In this document: piece by piece, positions 27,078-33,941 of the stretch
How the letters are laid out: each line of letters starts with the position of its first letter
How positions within the stretch are numbered: position 1 is the first letter of the stretch
Assembly (NCBI RefSeq): GCF_946221935.1
Contig: NZ_CAMIGN010000017.1
Coordinates: forward strand, 1 to 56,172
DNA: 56,172 nt
Direction of reading: 5' to 3'
DNA from: an uncultured Corynebacterium sp.
Lineage (GTDB): Bacteria; Actinomycetota; Actinomycetes; Mycobacteriales; Mycobacteriaceae
Notes under the pieces: model-generated
What the model was told of the DNA's origin: nothing
Databases searched by the model: none
Seen by the model: the letters and a program-made list of their open reading frames with translations, nothing else
Program-made: the position numbers and the translations under genes

Positions 27078-27973
27078 CGCACAGCCTCGTAGAACGCGAT
27101 GGCCGCGGCCGTCGCCACATTGAGCGAATCGGTTCCCCTCGCCATTGGAATGCTCGCGCGCACATCCGCCGCACGCATGGCGTGCTCGGTCAGGCCGGGG
27201 CCTTCTGCGCCGACCATCACCGCCACCTTCTTTCCCTTCTCACGGGCAGATTCGGTGGCCTCCCGCAAAGTAGTATTCCCCGCTGGGGTCAGAGCCACGA
27301 CCTCGTAGTCGCGCTTTCGCAACATCTCCAGGTCTCGCTGCCAAGTAGTGGTAGTACCAGGGAATTTTGCCCATGGCAGTCGCAGCACGTGCCCCATCGA
27401 AACGCGCACACTGCGGCGGTACAGGGGATCGGCGGTAGCAGCGCCGAACAGGACGGCATCCACTCCCAGCCCCGCGGCGTTGCGGAAGATCGACCCGATA
27501 TTCTCGTGATCCCCCACACCTTCCAGCACCGCAATCACACCGCTGGATTCTGGAGCATTCTCCACCTGCTCCAGTACCGCTTCCACAGCGCTCACGCCAT
27601 CGGCGGCGTAATCTCCCCCGTCTGTTCTCGATTCCGTGGAGGGAAGCCGATCTGCCGAGGCAACCAGGCCTCGGTGCATATCGAAGCCCGCAACCTCTTT
27701 GAGCACTTCGCGGGACACCTCATAGACGGAGAATTTGGCGTCAACACTAGAAAGAGCGCAAGAAAGCTCGGCCTCGATCGCCCGAAGCTTCCCCGGGAAC
27801 CCCACAACCGCGCGAGTCGGGTACGGGCTGGCGAGCAGTCGGGGAACGACGAGGGTACCCTCGGCAATGATTAGCTGCTCACCAGACTTTTTATCGGAAG
27901 CATTGAGGTTCCGAAAATCGTCCAAGCGCGGATCGGCGGGATCAACAATTCGGATGGGCTCAAGCTCAGGCAT
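27074..27973 (-). CDS. TrmH/SpoU-family RNA methyltransferase
   Basis: A 299-residue SPOUT-class 2'-O-methyltransferase. An N-terminal substrate-binding domain precedes the knot domain with motif 1 AVLEGVGDHENIGSIFRNAA, motif 2 VMVGAEGPGLTEHAM and motif 3 IPMARGTDSLNVATAAAIAF. It should methylate a ribose in tRNA or rRNA with S-adenosylmethionine; the exact site cannot be told. It is preceded by a purine permease gene 4 bp upstream on the same strand, so the pair is likely cotranscribed. Its stop overlaps the convergent DUF6928-like gene. Confidence 0.92.
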   Translation of the reverse strand: MPELEPIRIVDPADPRLDDFRNLNASDKKSGEQLIIAEGTLVVPRLLASPYPTRAVVGFPGKLRAIEAELSCALSSVDAKFSVYEVSREVLKEVAGFDMHRGLVASADRLPSTESRTDGGDYAADGVSAVEAVLEQVENAPESSGVIAVLEGVGDHENIGSIFRNAAGLGVDAVLFGAATADPLYRRSVRVSMGHVLRLPWAKFPGTTTTWQRDLEMLRKRDYEVVALTPAGNTTLREATESAREKGKKVAVMVGAEGPGLTEHAMRAADVRASIPMARGTDSLNVATAAAIAFYEAVR

Positions 27974-27977
27974 TGTT

Positions 27978-29486
27978 CTAGCCTCGCAGCATGTCCATTA
28001 CAGGGTCTGCGGCAAAGTACACCACGAACATGATGGCCACGAGGTACAGCAGCGGGTGCACCTTCTTCGCACGACCCCCAACCACGGCCATCAAAACGTA
28101 GGTAATGAAGCCCACGCCGATGCCGTTGGCGATGGAGTAGGTAAATGGCATAACGATAATCGTCAAGAAAGCCGGCAGAGCGACATCGAAACGGGCGAAG
28201 TCGATGTCCTTAATCTGTGCCATCATCATCGCACCGACGATCACCAGAACCGGAGCAGCAGCCTCAATCGGCACGATCTCGTACAGCGGGGTAAGGAACA
28301 TCGCCAGGATGAACAGCAGGCCGGTCACCACATTGGCTAGGCCGGTGCGTGCACCGTCACCGATACCAGCAGCCGAGTCCACGTACACGGTGTTCGAGGA
28401 GCCGGACACCGCACCACCGACAACCGCACCGGCACCCTCGACGATCAGAGCAGTGCGCAGGTTAGGCAGGCGCCCCTCTTCGTCCGCAAGCTTGGCCTGC
28501 TTGCCCAGGGCAGTCATTGTGCCCATTGCATCGAAGAAGTTGGCTAGCACCAGGGTGAAGATCAGCATGCAGGCGGCCAGAACACCTACGCGGGAAAAAG
28601 CTCCAAACAAGTCCACAGCACCGACCAGTGAAAGATCCGGCACGCCACCCAAAGAATCTGGCCCCTGCGGAACTGCTAAGTTCCACCCCTTCGGGTTGGG
28701 CTCGCCTTCGACGAAGGACGGGCCGGTGTGGGTCACAGCCTCCACGATCATCGCGATAATAGTGTTGGCGACGATACCGATAAACAGGCCACCGCGAACC
28801 TGGCGAACTACCAGAGTGCCGCAGATAAACAGCCCCAGAATGAATACGAGCGTCGGCCAGGAAGCAATGGAACCATTAATGCCCAACCCGACGGGGACCG
28901 TGGTACCCGCAGCATCTGGAACACGGCGAACAAAGCCAGAGTCGACCAGGCCGATCAAAGCAATAAACAGACCGATACCCACACCGATCGCGGACTTCAA
29001 CGAGGCGGGAATGGAGTTAAACACCGCTTCACGAAAGCCCGAGACAGCCAGCAGCACAATGACGATACCGTCGATGACAACCAAGCCCATGGCCTCCGGC
29101 CAGGTCAGCCCCTCCGTACCGACGAAGGTCACCGCCACTAGGGTATTGATACCCAGTCCTGCAGCAATGCCGAAGGGGTATCGAGCAATAATGCCGAAAG
29201 CGATGGTCATCACGCCTGCTGCCAAGGCGGTCACGGCGGCCACACGAGCGGTACCGAGCTCGTCACCATTGATGTCTGCGCTGGTTCCCAGGATCAGCGG
29301 GTTCAAAATGATGATGTAGGCCATCGCGAAGAACGTGACCACGCCACCACGGATCTCAGTGCCTACCGTCGACTGGCGTTCCGAGATGTGGAAGTAACGG
29401 TCTAGAAAGCCACGAGTTTGGGTTTCGCGGGCCGCTGATTCCTCTGTTTTGTCTTTGCCGGCCTTTGTGGCCCGTGCATCTGCCAT
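27978..29486 (-). CDS. NCS2-family purine permease (AzgA-like)
   Basis: A 502-residue membrane transporter of the nucleobase:cation symporter-2 group, AzgA branch (adenine/guanine/hypoxanthine). Recognisable are EIRGGVVTFFAMAYIIILNP near the N-terminus, AGLGINTLVAV, and the conserved EGAGAVVGGAVSGSSNTVYV in the second half. About 12-14 hydrophobic segments are present. The cytoplasmic leader is charged (ATKAGKDKTEESAARETQTR). No purine riboswitch is evident in the ~190 bases upstream. Purine salvage is the likely function; the exact nucleobase is unknown. Confidence 0.9.
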   Translation of the reverse strand: MADARATKAGKDKTEESAARETQTRGFLDRYFHISERQSTVGTEIRGGVVTFFAMAYIIILNPLILGTSADINGDELGTARVAAVTALAAGVMTIAFGIIARYPFGIAAGLGINTLVAVTFVGTEGLTWPEAMGLVVIDGIVIVLLAVSGFREAVFNSIPASLKSAIGVGIGLFIALIGLVDSGFVRRVPDAAGTTVPVGLGINGSIASWPTLVFILGLFICGTLVVRQVRGGLFIGIVANTIIAMIVEAVTHTGPSFVEGEPNPKGWNLAVPQGPDSLGGVPDLSLVGAVDLFGAFSRVGVLAACMLIFTLVLANFFDAMGTMTALGKQAKLADEEGRLPNLRTALIVEGAGAVVGGAVSGSSNTVYVDSAAGIGDGARTGLANVVTGLLFILAMFLTPLYEIVPIEAAAPVLVIVGAMMMAQIKDIDFARFDVALPAFLTIIVMPFTYSIANGIGVGFITYVLMAVVGGRAKKVHPLLYLVAIMFVVYFAADPVMDMLRG

Positions 29487-29625
29487 GTGGGATTCTCCCC
29501 TACCTGTACGAACTGTTCGTGGCTACTACCCCTTCATCAGAAACGTAGGCAGACACCACAATATGAAACGACAAGTAATAAGTAACCACCCCGCAGGGCA
29601 TTTATGCAACTATTAGGCGCCCCCT

Positions 29626-29667
29626 GGGCGGCTCTGCGCCGTCGGCGCCTTTGGGCGGCTCTGCGCC
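29626..29667. repeat. short direct repeat pair
   Basis: The 15-mer gggcggctctgcgcc occurs at 29626-29640 and again at 29653-29667, 27 bases apart, with ggcgcc nested between. It lies just beyond the DUF3027 stop and could form terminator-like secondary structure. No function is assigned. Confidence 0.6.
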
Positions 29668-29673
29668 ACCCCG

Positions 29674-30417
29674 CTACTCAAAGCGGGAAAGTCCCTCATC
29701 GACATATACGCCGTAGCTATTGGTGCCCTCTCCAAGTTCCTCACCAATGGATTCCTCCACCGTGGCCGAGTGCGCGCCGCAGCCGTAATCTTCCTGCACC
29801 ACCCGCCCGTCGGCGGAAAACTCGTTGGTACATACCCCAATGCCGTTTTCTACGTCATCGAAAGGAAGGTAAAACGCGCAGGTTTCACACTGCAATTCCG
29901 CCTGCTTCGCAAACTCAGAGCGCGGCCCATACTCACCCTCGCGCCATCTCTTGCGAGCTTGACGGAGTCCGAGGTGCGACAAAGTGTTACCGGCCCGCGG
30001 GTTGCGCAAGAAACCATCGCCATCCTGCAGTTTCGCCCATGGCGTGAGCCGTTCGTCGTCGCGGCGCGGCGGCAGTGTATCGCCCGGCCCTAAGTCACCT
30101 GGCTGCACGCGATCCTCGTATGGCACCCATTCAGGCGCTAGTGCAGCGTGCTCGCCTGCTTGCAGGCTGACCTCATTGATCGTCAAGACCCCACTGCCCG
30201 GCACCGTCACCAGCACCACAACCCATTCCCAACCTCGGTAACCAGGCACCTGGCTAGCAAAGCGGTAAATCCCCAACCCTTCGCCGTCCGTCGCGATGCC
30301 GAGTGCCTTCCCCACCTCGTCGCCGCCAACCTCTTCCACTGCGGCGCGGGCTAGCTCCCTCGCCTCTGCAGAAAAAAGTATCGGATCTGCCTTAGTCTTC
30401 TTACTCACCTGAACCAT
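29674..30417 (-). CDS. DUF3027 family protein
   Basis: A 247-residue actinobacterial protein of unknown function. The start is set at ATG 30417 (MVQVSKKTKAD); a longer in-frame start would run through the divergent gene's start region. The hallmark is in the C-terminal part: CETCAFYLPFDD, then GVCTNEFSADGRVV and DYGCGAHS, a four-Cys pattern that may bind zinc. The middle contains GYRGWEWVVVLVTVPGSGVLTINEVSLQ, with EWVPYEDRVQPGDLGPGD following. No signal peptide. It diverges from the cyclotransferase-like lipoprotein gene with only ~20-40 bp between starts. Confidence 0.85.
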   Translation of the reverse strand: MVQVSKKTKADPILFSAEARELARAAVEEVGGDEVGKALGIATDGEGLGIYRFASQVPGYRGWEWVVVLVTVPGSGVLTINEVSLQAGEHAALAPEWVPYEDRVQPGDLGPGDTLPPRRDDERLTPWAKLQDGDGFLRNPRAGNTLSHLGLRQARKRWREGEYGPRSEFAKQAELQCETCAFYLPFDDVENGIGVCTNEFSADGRVVQEDYGCGAHSATVEESIGEELGEGTNSYGVYVDEGLSRFE

Positions 30418-30456
30418 TATGCCTGCCAGCTTCTCGCCGTGATGCATGATGGTTGC

Positions 30457-31338
30457 ATGTTCTCTTATCGACGCCACCCTCACGCATCTATCCGCCAGCA
30501 CTATAAGGGGCGCACAGCAGCCCACCTCGCCGCAGCTGTTAGCGCAATGGCCCTGGCGTGTGCGCTGACCGCGTGCGCGGAGGACGATGGGGCGTCACCA
30601 GTAAAGAAGGGTGCGACGGCGGAGGAATATAACGATGCGCCGATGCTCGAGGCAAAGGTAGATGAAGTACATCCCTGGGATAAAGCGGCATTTACCCAGG
30701 GGCTGGAAGCTAGCGACGATGGGCGATTGCTGGTTGGCACCGGGCTCCACGGGGAGTCGCAGATCTACTACACGAGCCTCGACGGAGATAAGTCTGACGA
30801 ACAAAAGCTGGATAAGGAATTGTTCGGCGAAGGGGTGACTATCCATGGCGATACGGTGTGGCAGTTGACATGGAAGGAACACACGGCGATTAAGCGCGAT
30901 GCACGTACGCTCGAAGAGATCAGCCGCGCCGATTACGAGACCGAGGGGTGGGGGCTGTGCTCGCAGCAGGACCGGCTAGTCATGAGTGATGGGTCGGGAA
31001 CGTTAACGTTCCGCGATCCAGAGTCTTTCGAAAAGACTGGCTCCGTTGATGTAACAGGCACCGATCAACTCAATGAGCTCGAATGCACTGCAGATGGCAT
31101 GGTGTGGGCGAATGTGTGGCAAACCGACAAGATTTTGGAGATAGACCCGGAGAGCGGGAAGGTTACGCATGTCGTGGACACAGCTGGGCTATTCCCAGCA
31201 GCGCAGCAGGACGGAGCGGATGTTTTGAACGGTATCGCGACTGTCCCAGGAAGTTCTCCCGAGGATCGTCGCTTTTATCTCACGGGCAAGCTGTGGGATG
31301 AAATGTACGAGGTGAGTTTTGCAGAGCCGCAGGGCTAA
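30457..31338 (+). CDS. glutaminyl-peptide cyclotransferase-like lipoprotein
   Basis: A 293-residue lipoprotein from the ATG at 30457; another in-frame ATG lies at 30439. The signal sequence has a hydrophobic core (AAVSAMALACAL) and lipobox LTAC, so the mature protein would be lipid-anchored outside the membrane. The rest is a beta-propeller of the plant/bacterial glutamine cyclotransferase type: AFTQGLEASDDGRLLVGTG, then LNELECTADGMVWANVWQTD and DVLNGIA. The family turns N-terminal Gln of peptides into pyroglutamate, although many actinobacterial members are untested. There is no Shine-Dalgarno of note. Confidence 0.85.
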   Translation: MFSYRRHPHASIRQHYKGRTAAHLAAAVSAMALACALTACAEDDGASPVKKGATAEEYNDAPMLEAKVDEVHPWDKAAFTQGLEASDDGRLLVGTGLHGESQIYYTSLDGDKSDEQKLDKELFGEGVTIHGDTVWQLTWKEHTAIKRDARTLEEISRADYETEGWGLCSQQDRLVMSDGSGTLTFRDPESFEKTGSVDVTGTDQLNELECTADGMVWANVWQTDKILEIDPESGKVTHVVDTAGLFPAAQQDGADVLNGIATVPGSSPEDRRFYLTGKLWDEMYEVSFAEPQG

Positions 31339-31403
31339 TAGTGCTGGTATCTAGCACGGGCTAGTAAGAAGAAGTTAACGACGGTGAATTAGGATCGAGA
31401 AGC

Positions 31404-31997
31404 GTGAGCGAGCAAGAGAAAAACGACCCGAAGACCTCCGCTAAGCCTGCGCCGAAGCTATCAAAGAAGCAGCAGCGCAAGCGTGCACAGCGCAAGCAGC
31501 TGCTGACAATGGGCGCCATCGTGGTGTTAGTGGTGGTGGTTATCGGCGGTGTGCTGCTCTATAACCGCTGGCAGGACGGAAAAATTGAAACCTTGCCGCA
31601 GGAACAGCGCATCACCGCCGTCGTCGACGGCAAGGAGCTGGAGATCGCGCCTTATTCGGTTTGTGAACTAGACGATCGTGACTGCAAGCCCTCAGAGCCC
31701 CACAAGCTGGAGGTTGGCGATGCCAAGGAAGTCACTCTCAAGTTGCCGGAGGATGTATACAACCACGATTGGTCGCTACTGCAGATTTTCGATGATCCGG
31801 GGGCAAATCAGGACAACTACTACAAGGGGGACGAACGTCAGGAAGTTACGCTGAAGACCGAAGCGGATGTGAAGTCTAAGGACGGCAGCACTCCGAAGTT
31901 GAAGGTTCTGGAGCTCCACTCCATGCTGATCGGGCTGGACGACAACGACGAACAAACCCCCTACGCAACTATCTGGTCGATCGAGATCGCCCAGTAG
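31404..31997 (+). CDS. DUF2771 family membrane-anchored protein
   Basis: A 197-residue protein from GTG 31404. A highly basic cytoplasmic N-terminus (KPAPKLSKKQQRKRAQRKQ) is followed by one membrane helix (LTMGAIVVLVVVVIGGVLL, residues ~34-52) and an extracytoplasmic domain with a Cys pair (SVCELDDRDCKP) that may form a disulfide. The pattern fits DUF2771 of mycolic-acid bacteria. Function unknown. It probably forms a unit with the cyclotransferase-like gene 65 bp upstream, and has an imperfect small hairpin after its stop. Confidence 0.8.
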   Translation: MSEQEKNDPKTSAKPAPKLSKKQQRKRAQRKQLLTMGAIVVLVVVVIGGVLLYNRWQDGKIETLPQEQRITAVVDGKELEIAPYSVCELDDRDCKPSEPHKLEVGDAKEVTLKLPEDVYNHDWSLLQIFDDPGANQDNYYKGDERQEVTLKTEADVKSKDGSTPKLKVLELHSMLIGLDDNDEQTPYATIWSIEIAQ

Positions 31998-32066
31998 CTT
32001 CCCTAAAAAAGGGACGCGCAGGGGGTTTAAAAAACTAAGGGCTGGGAGGGGCTATAGCCCGGCTCT

Positions 32067-32450
32067 CTAGCTATCGAGCTCCCGAGCAATGGTGCGCAGG
32101 ATTTCCGCCACCTGGCGAGCTTCCTTACGCTCCGGACGGCGGCCGGACTGCAACACTGGCAGCACACTGTTATCTAGCAGTGTGATCGTATCCTGCACCA
32201 TCTGCTGAAGCTGTTCTGCATCGTACTTGTGCTGTGCACGGCGAGGACCATTGTCCAACACCGTCATAGTGTGAACCTGAGGTCCACGACGACCGGCGAT
32301 GAACTCGTACTCAATGCGCTGGCCCTTGACTAGTTCGGTGACGCCGTCGGGCAACACCTGGGAACCGACGTACACGTCCTCGTCCCCAGGGTTGCTCACG
32401 AAGCCGTAGCCGCGGTCTGCGTCGTACCACTTCACTTTTCCGGTTGGCAT
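32067..32450 (-). CDS. cold-shock domain protein with C-terminal extension
   Basis: A 127-residue protein. The first ~65 residues are a cold-shock domain with the RNP1-like segment YDADRGYGFVSNPGDEDVYV, somewhat degenerate against the usual KGFGFI. The remaining ~60 residues form a helical tail (YDAEQLQQMVQDTITLLDN, then a basic patch SGRRPERKEARQVAEIL). Corynebacteria and mycobacteria have such longer CspB-type proteins. It likely binds single-stranded RNA or DNA in the cytoplasm. It shares its upstream region with rpf. Confidence 0.9.
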   Translation of the reverse strand: MPTGKVKWYDADRGYGFVSNPGDEDVYVGSQVLPDGVTELVKGQRIEYEFIAGRRGPQVHTMTVLDNGPRRAQHKYDAEQLQQMVQDTITLLDNSVLPVLQSGRRPERKEARQVAEILRTIARELDS

Positions 32451-32828
32451 GGGATCACCCTATTTCCTTTGAATCATTAACAGAATGACCTAGATTAGCC
32501 ACATTGACGGGGCAGAGCAAATCTCAACAGTCACATCCGTTACATCACTAGTGTGAAATGCGTCACATTACGAAAGTGTAACGATTTAATCTAGATCCGG
32601 TAACTTCCAGGTCAGATCGGGTTTCAATTAACAACCTTAACGTTACATAAAATTTCAATCTTGTCGAAAACGTGACACAAACGTGACAAACCAGTACCGT
32701 AGCCCATGACCTTAAGGCGAACGGGCACAATGCTCGACGTCAGAACACTAGAAAGTTCTCGACTTTCAAGAGACAACGAAACAAAAGGTGCCACACAAGG
32801 AAGGCACCCGAAGGGAAACTCAGCGAAA
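32451..32828 (+). promoter_or_regulatory. rpf upstream/leader region
   Basis: No gene is supported in these 378 bases: an in-frame extension of rpf to 32706 lacks the signal-peptide start and is probably leader. The region contains a GlxR-type site (32552-32567) and a repeated acgtgaca motif (32670-32692). It also has two small hairpins in the probable leader: gaaagt/actttc near 32751-32767 and ggtgcc/ggcacc at 32787-32808. The second hairpin lies just before the rpf start and could affect translation. Some actinobacterial rpf genes are riboswitch-controlled, but I do not see a clear ydaO-type element. Confidence 0.5.
32552..32567. promoter_or_regulatory. GlxR/CRP-type binding site
   Basis: tgtgaaatgcgtcaca has two perfect CRP-family half-sites (TGTGA and TCACA) spaced by six bases, the established GlxR consensus in corynebacteria. 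It lies 277 bp before the rpf start and 102 bp before the cold-shock gene start, so either promoter could be the target. Confidence 0.75.
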
Positions 32829-33455
32829 ATGGCACGTCACGCAAAGACCAGCTCTTTCTCCACCGCAGCACGCCTGTCCGTCGCAGGCGTTGCAGTTGCA
32901 GCATCCTCCGCTCTGCTGGCACCGACCGCTTCCGCAGCTCCGGATTCCGACTGGGATCGCCTGGCTCAGTGTGAGGCTGGCGGCAACTGGTCCATCAACA
33001 CCGGCAACGGTTTCCACGGTGGCCTGCAGTTCAGCCCGTCCACCTGGGCTGCTTACGGCGGCAAGCAGTACGCACCGTACGCATACCAGGCAACCCGTGA
33101 GCAGCAGATCGCCGTTGCAGAGCGCGTTCTGGCTGGCCAGGGTTGGGGCGCATGGCCGGCTTGCTCCGCCAAGCTGGGTCTGAACTCCAAGCCGACCCCG
33201 CGCAACGCCGCCGCTAAGCCAAAGGCAAAGCCTGCTGCACCGGCTCCGGTTGTACAGAAGGCCATCAAGGACCTGTCCCGCGATTCCAACGCTCTGGCTG
33301 TTGACAAGTTCTACGATGCACTGGTGAAGCGCATCGAGAGCATGGGCTTCTCCGTACCGAAGGAAGTCTCTGACTACTACAACGCCAACAAGAAGTCCCT
33401 GAACCACACCTACAAGAAGTACTCCGCTCAGCTGCAGGTCGTTCTGCCTCACTAA
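32829..33455 (+). CDS. rpf: resuscitation-promoting factor (secreted muralytic enzyme)
   Basis: A 208-residue secreted Rpf. The ATG at 32829 is chosen because it begins a signal peptide (MARHAKTSSFSTAARLSV, hydrophobic core, likely cut after ASA near residue 36). The Rpf domain follows directly: DSDWDRLAQCEAGGNWSINT, with catalytic Glu in CEAGGNW, and GGLQFSPSTWAAYGG. It ends at two Cys that match the domain's disulfide. After a KPTPRNAAAKPKAKPAAPAP linker, the ~70-residue tail is helical with NANKKSLNHTYKKYSAQLQV. It cleaves peptidoglycan and can wake dormant cells. A terminator follows. Confidence 0.93.
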   Translation: MARHAKTSSFSTAARLSVAGVAVAASSALLAPTASAAPDSDWDRLAQCEAGGNWSINTGNGFHGGLQFSPSTWAAYGGKQYAPYAYQATREQQIAVAERVLAGQGWGAWPACSAKLGLNSKPTPRNAAAKPKAKPAAPAPVVQKAIKDLSRDSNALAVDKFYDALVKRIESMGFSVPKEVSDYYNANKKSLNHTYKKYSAQLQVVLPH

Positions 33456-33470
33456 GAGCACATAGTTTCA

Positions 33471-33504
33471 CCGGGTCGGCGCATCTTCGCGCCGACCCGG
33501 TTTT
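33471..33504 (+). terminator. rpf intrinsic terminator
   Basis: Perfect 12-bp stem ccgggtcggcgc / gcgccgacccgg with a 6-base loop followed by tttt, starting 15 bases after the rpf stop. Confidence 0.92.
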
Positions 33505-33573
33505 CATGCGCACTGTAATGGCGCGCAACATTCACCCCCGCCCCACTCACCTCCCTCATTACCAGCACAAAGC

Positions 33574-33617
33574 AAAAGGTGGCGCGTCTCCCCGACTAGG
33601 GAGGCGCGCCACCTTTT
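33574..33617 (-). terminator. terminator of the small convergent gene
   Basis: The stem aaaaggtggcgcg (33574-33586) pairs with cgcgccacctttt (33605-33617), with an inner ctccc/gggag helix. On the minus strand it follows the stop of the 62-residue gene by 9 bases. It is symmetrical enough to stop either strand. Confidence 0.85.
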
Positions 33618-33625
33618 AGATTCAG

Positions 33626-33814
33626 TTACTTGTTAATAACCGTGAACGAGTGCACGTACGGAAGCTCGGAAGCATCGACGGGAAACTCGATGTCACCGTA
33701 GGGGCTCAAAGCGCCCGCGGATTCAGCCACCAGCTCGGTAACAGCGTGGTGACCCTCTGGAATATCGGTCGGCCAGCCTGCGTCGACATAGCCCTTCTTC
33801 TCAACGTTAGCCAT
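33626..33814 (-). CDS. small conserved hypothetical protein
   Basis: A 62-residue soluble protein, starting at ATG 33814 (MANVEKKGYVDAGWP); an in-frame extension to 33862 is unlikely coding. The sequence is acidic with a compact pattern (PTDIPEGHHAVTELVAESAG, ending YVHSFTVINK). There is no signal, Cys or recognisable domain. It is supported by its own terminator and by codon use like neighbouring genes. I do not recognise its family. It is divergent from the helicase-associated gene, 127 bp between starts. Confidence 0.65.
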   Translation of the reverse strand: MANVEKKGYVDAGWPTDIPEGHHAVTELVAESAGALSPYGDIEFPVDASELPYVHSFTVINK

Positions 33815-33941
33815 AGTTGTATCTTTGCACATCATGGCGCAAAAGGACACACGAAGTGGCAATTTCTACCCCACGGCACCCACCCTCCGCGACTACCGTT
33901 CAACGCAAGTCATTCCTCATTCGCGCTAAAATTGAGCGATT

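Noticed and set aside
28204..29319. 371-codon open frame on the plus strand
   Set aside because: Antisense to the NCS2 permease, with Pro/Thr-rich composition typical of shadows of membrane-protein genes.
32706..32828. N-terminal extension of Rpf from ATG 32706, or a ydaO-type riboswitch in the leader
   Set aside because: The extension would bury the signal peptide behind 41 residues, and the leader does not show the conserved ydaO core clearly.
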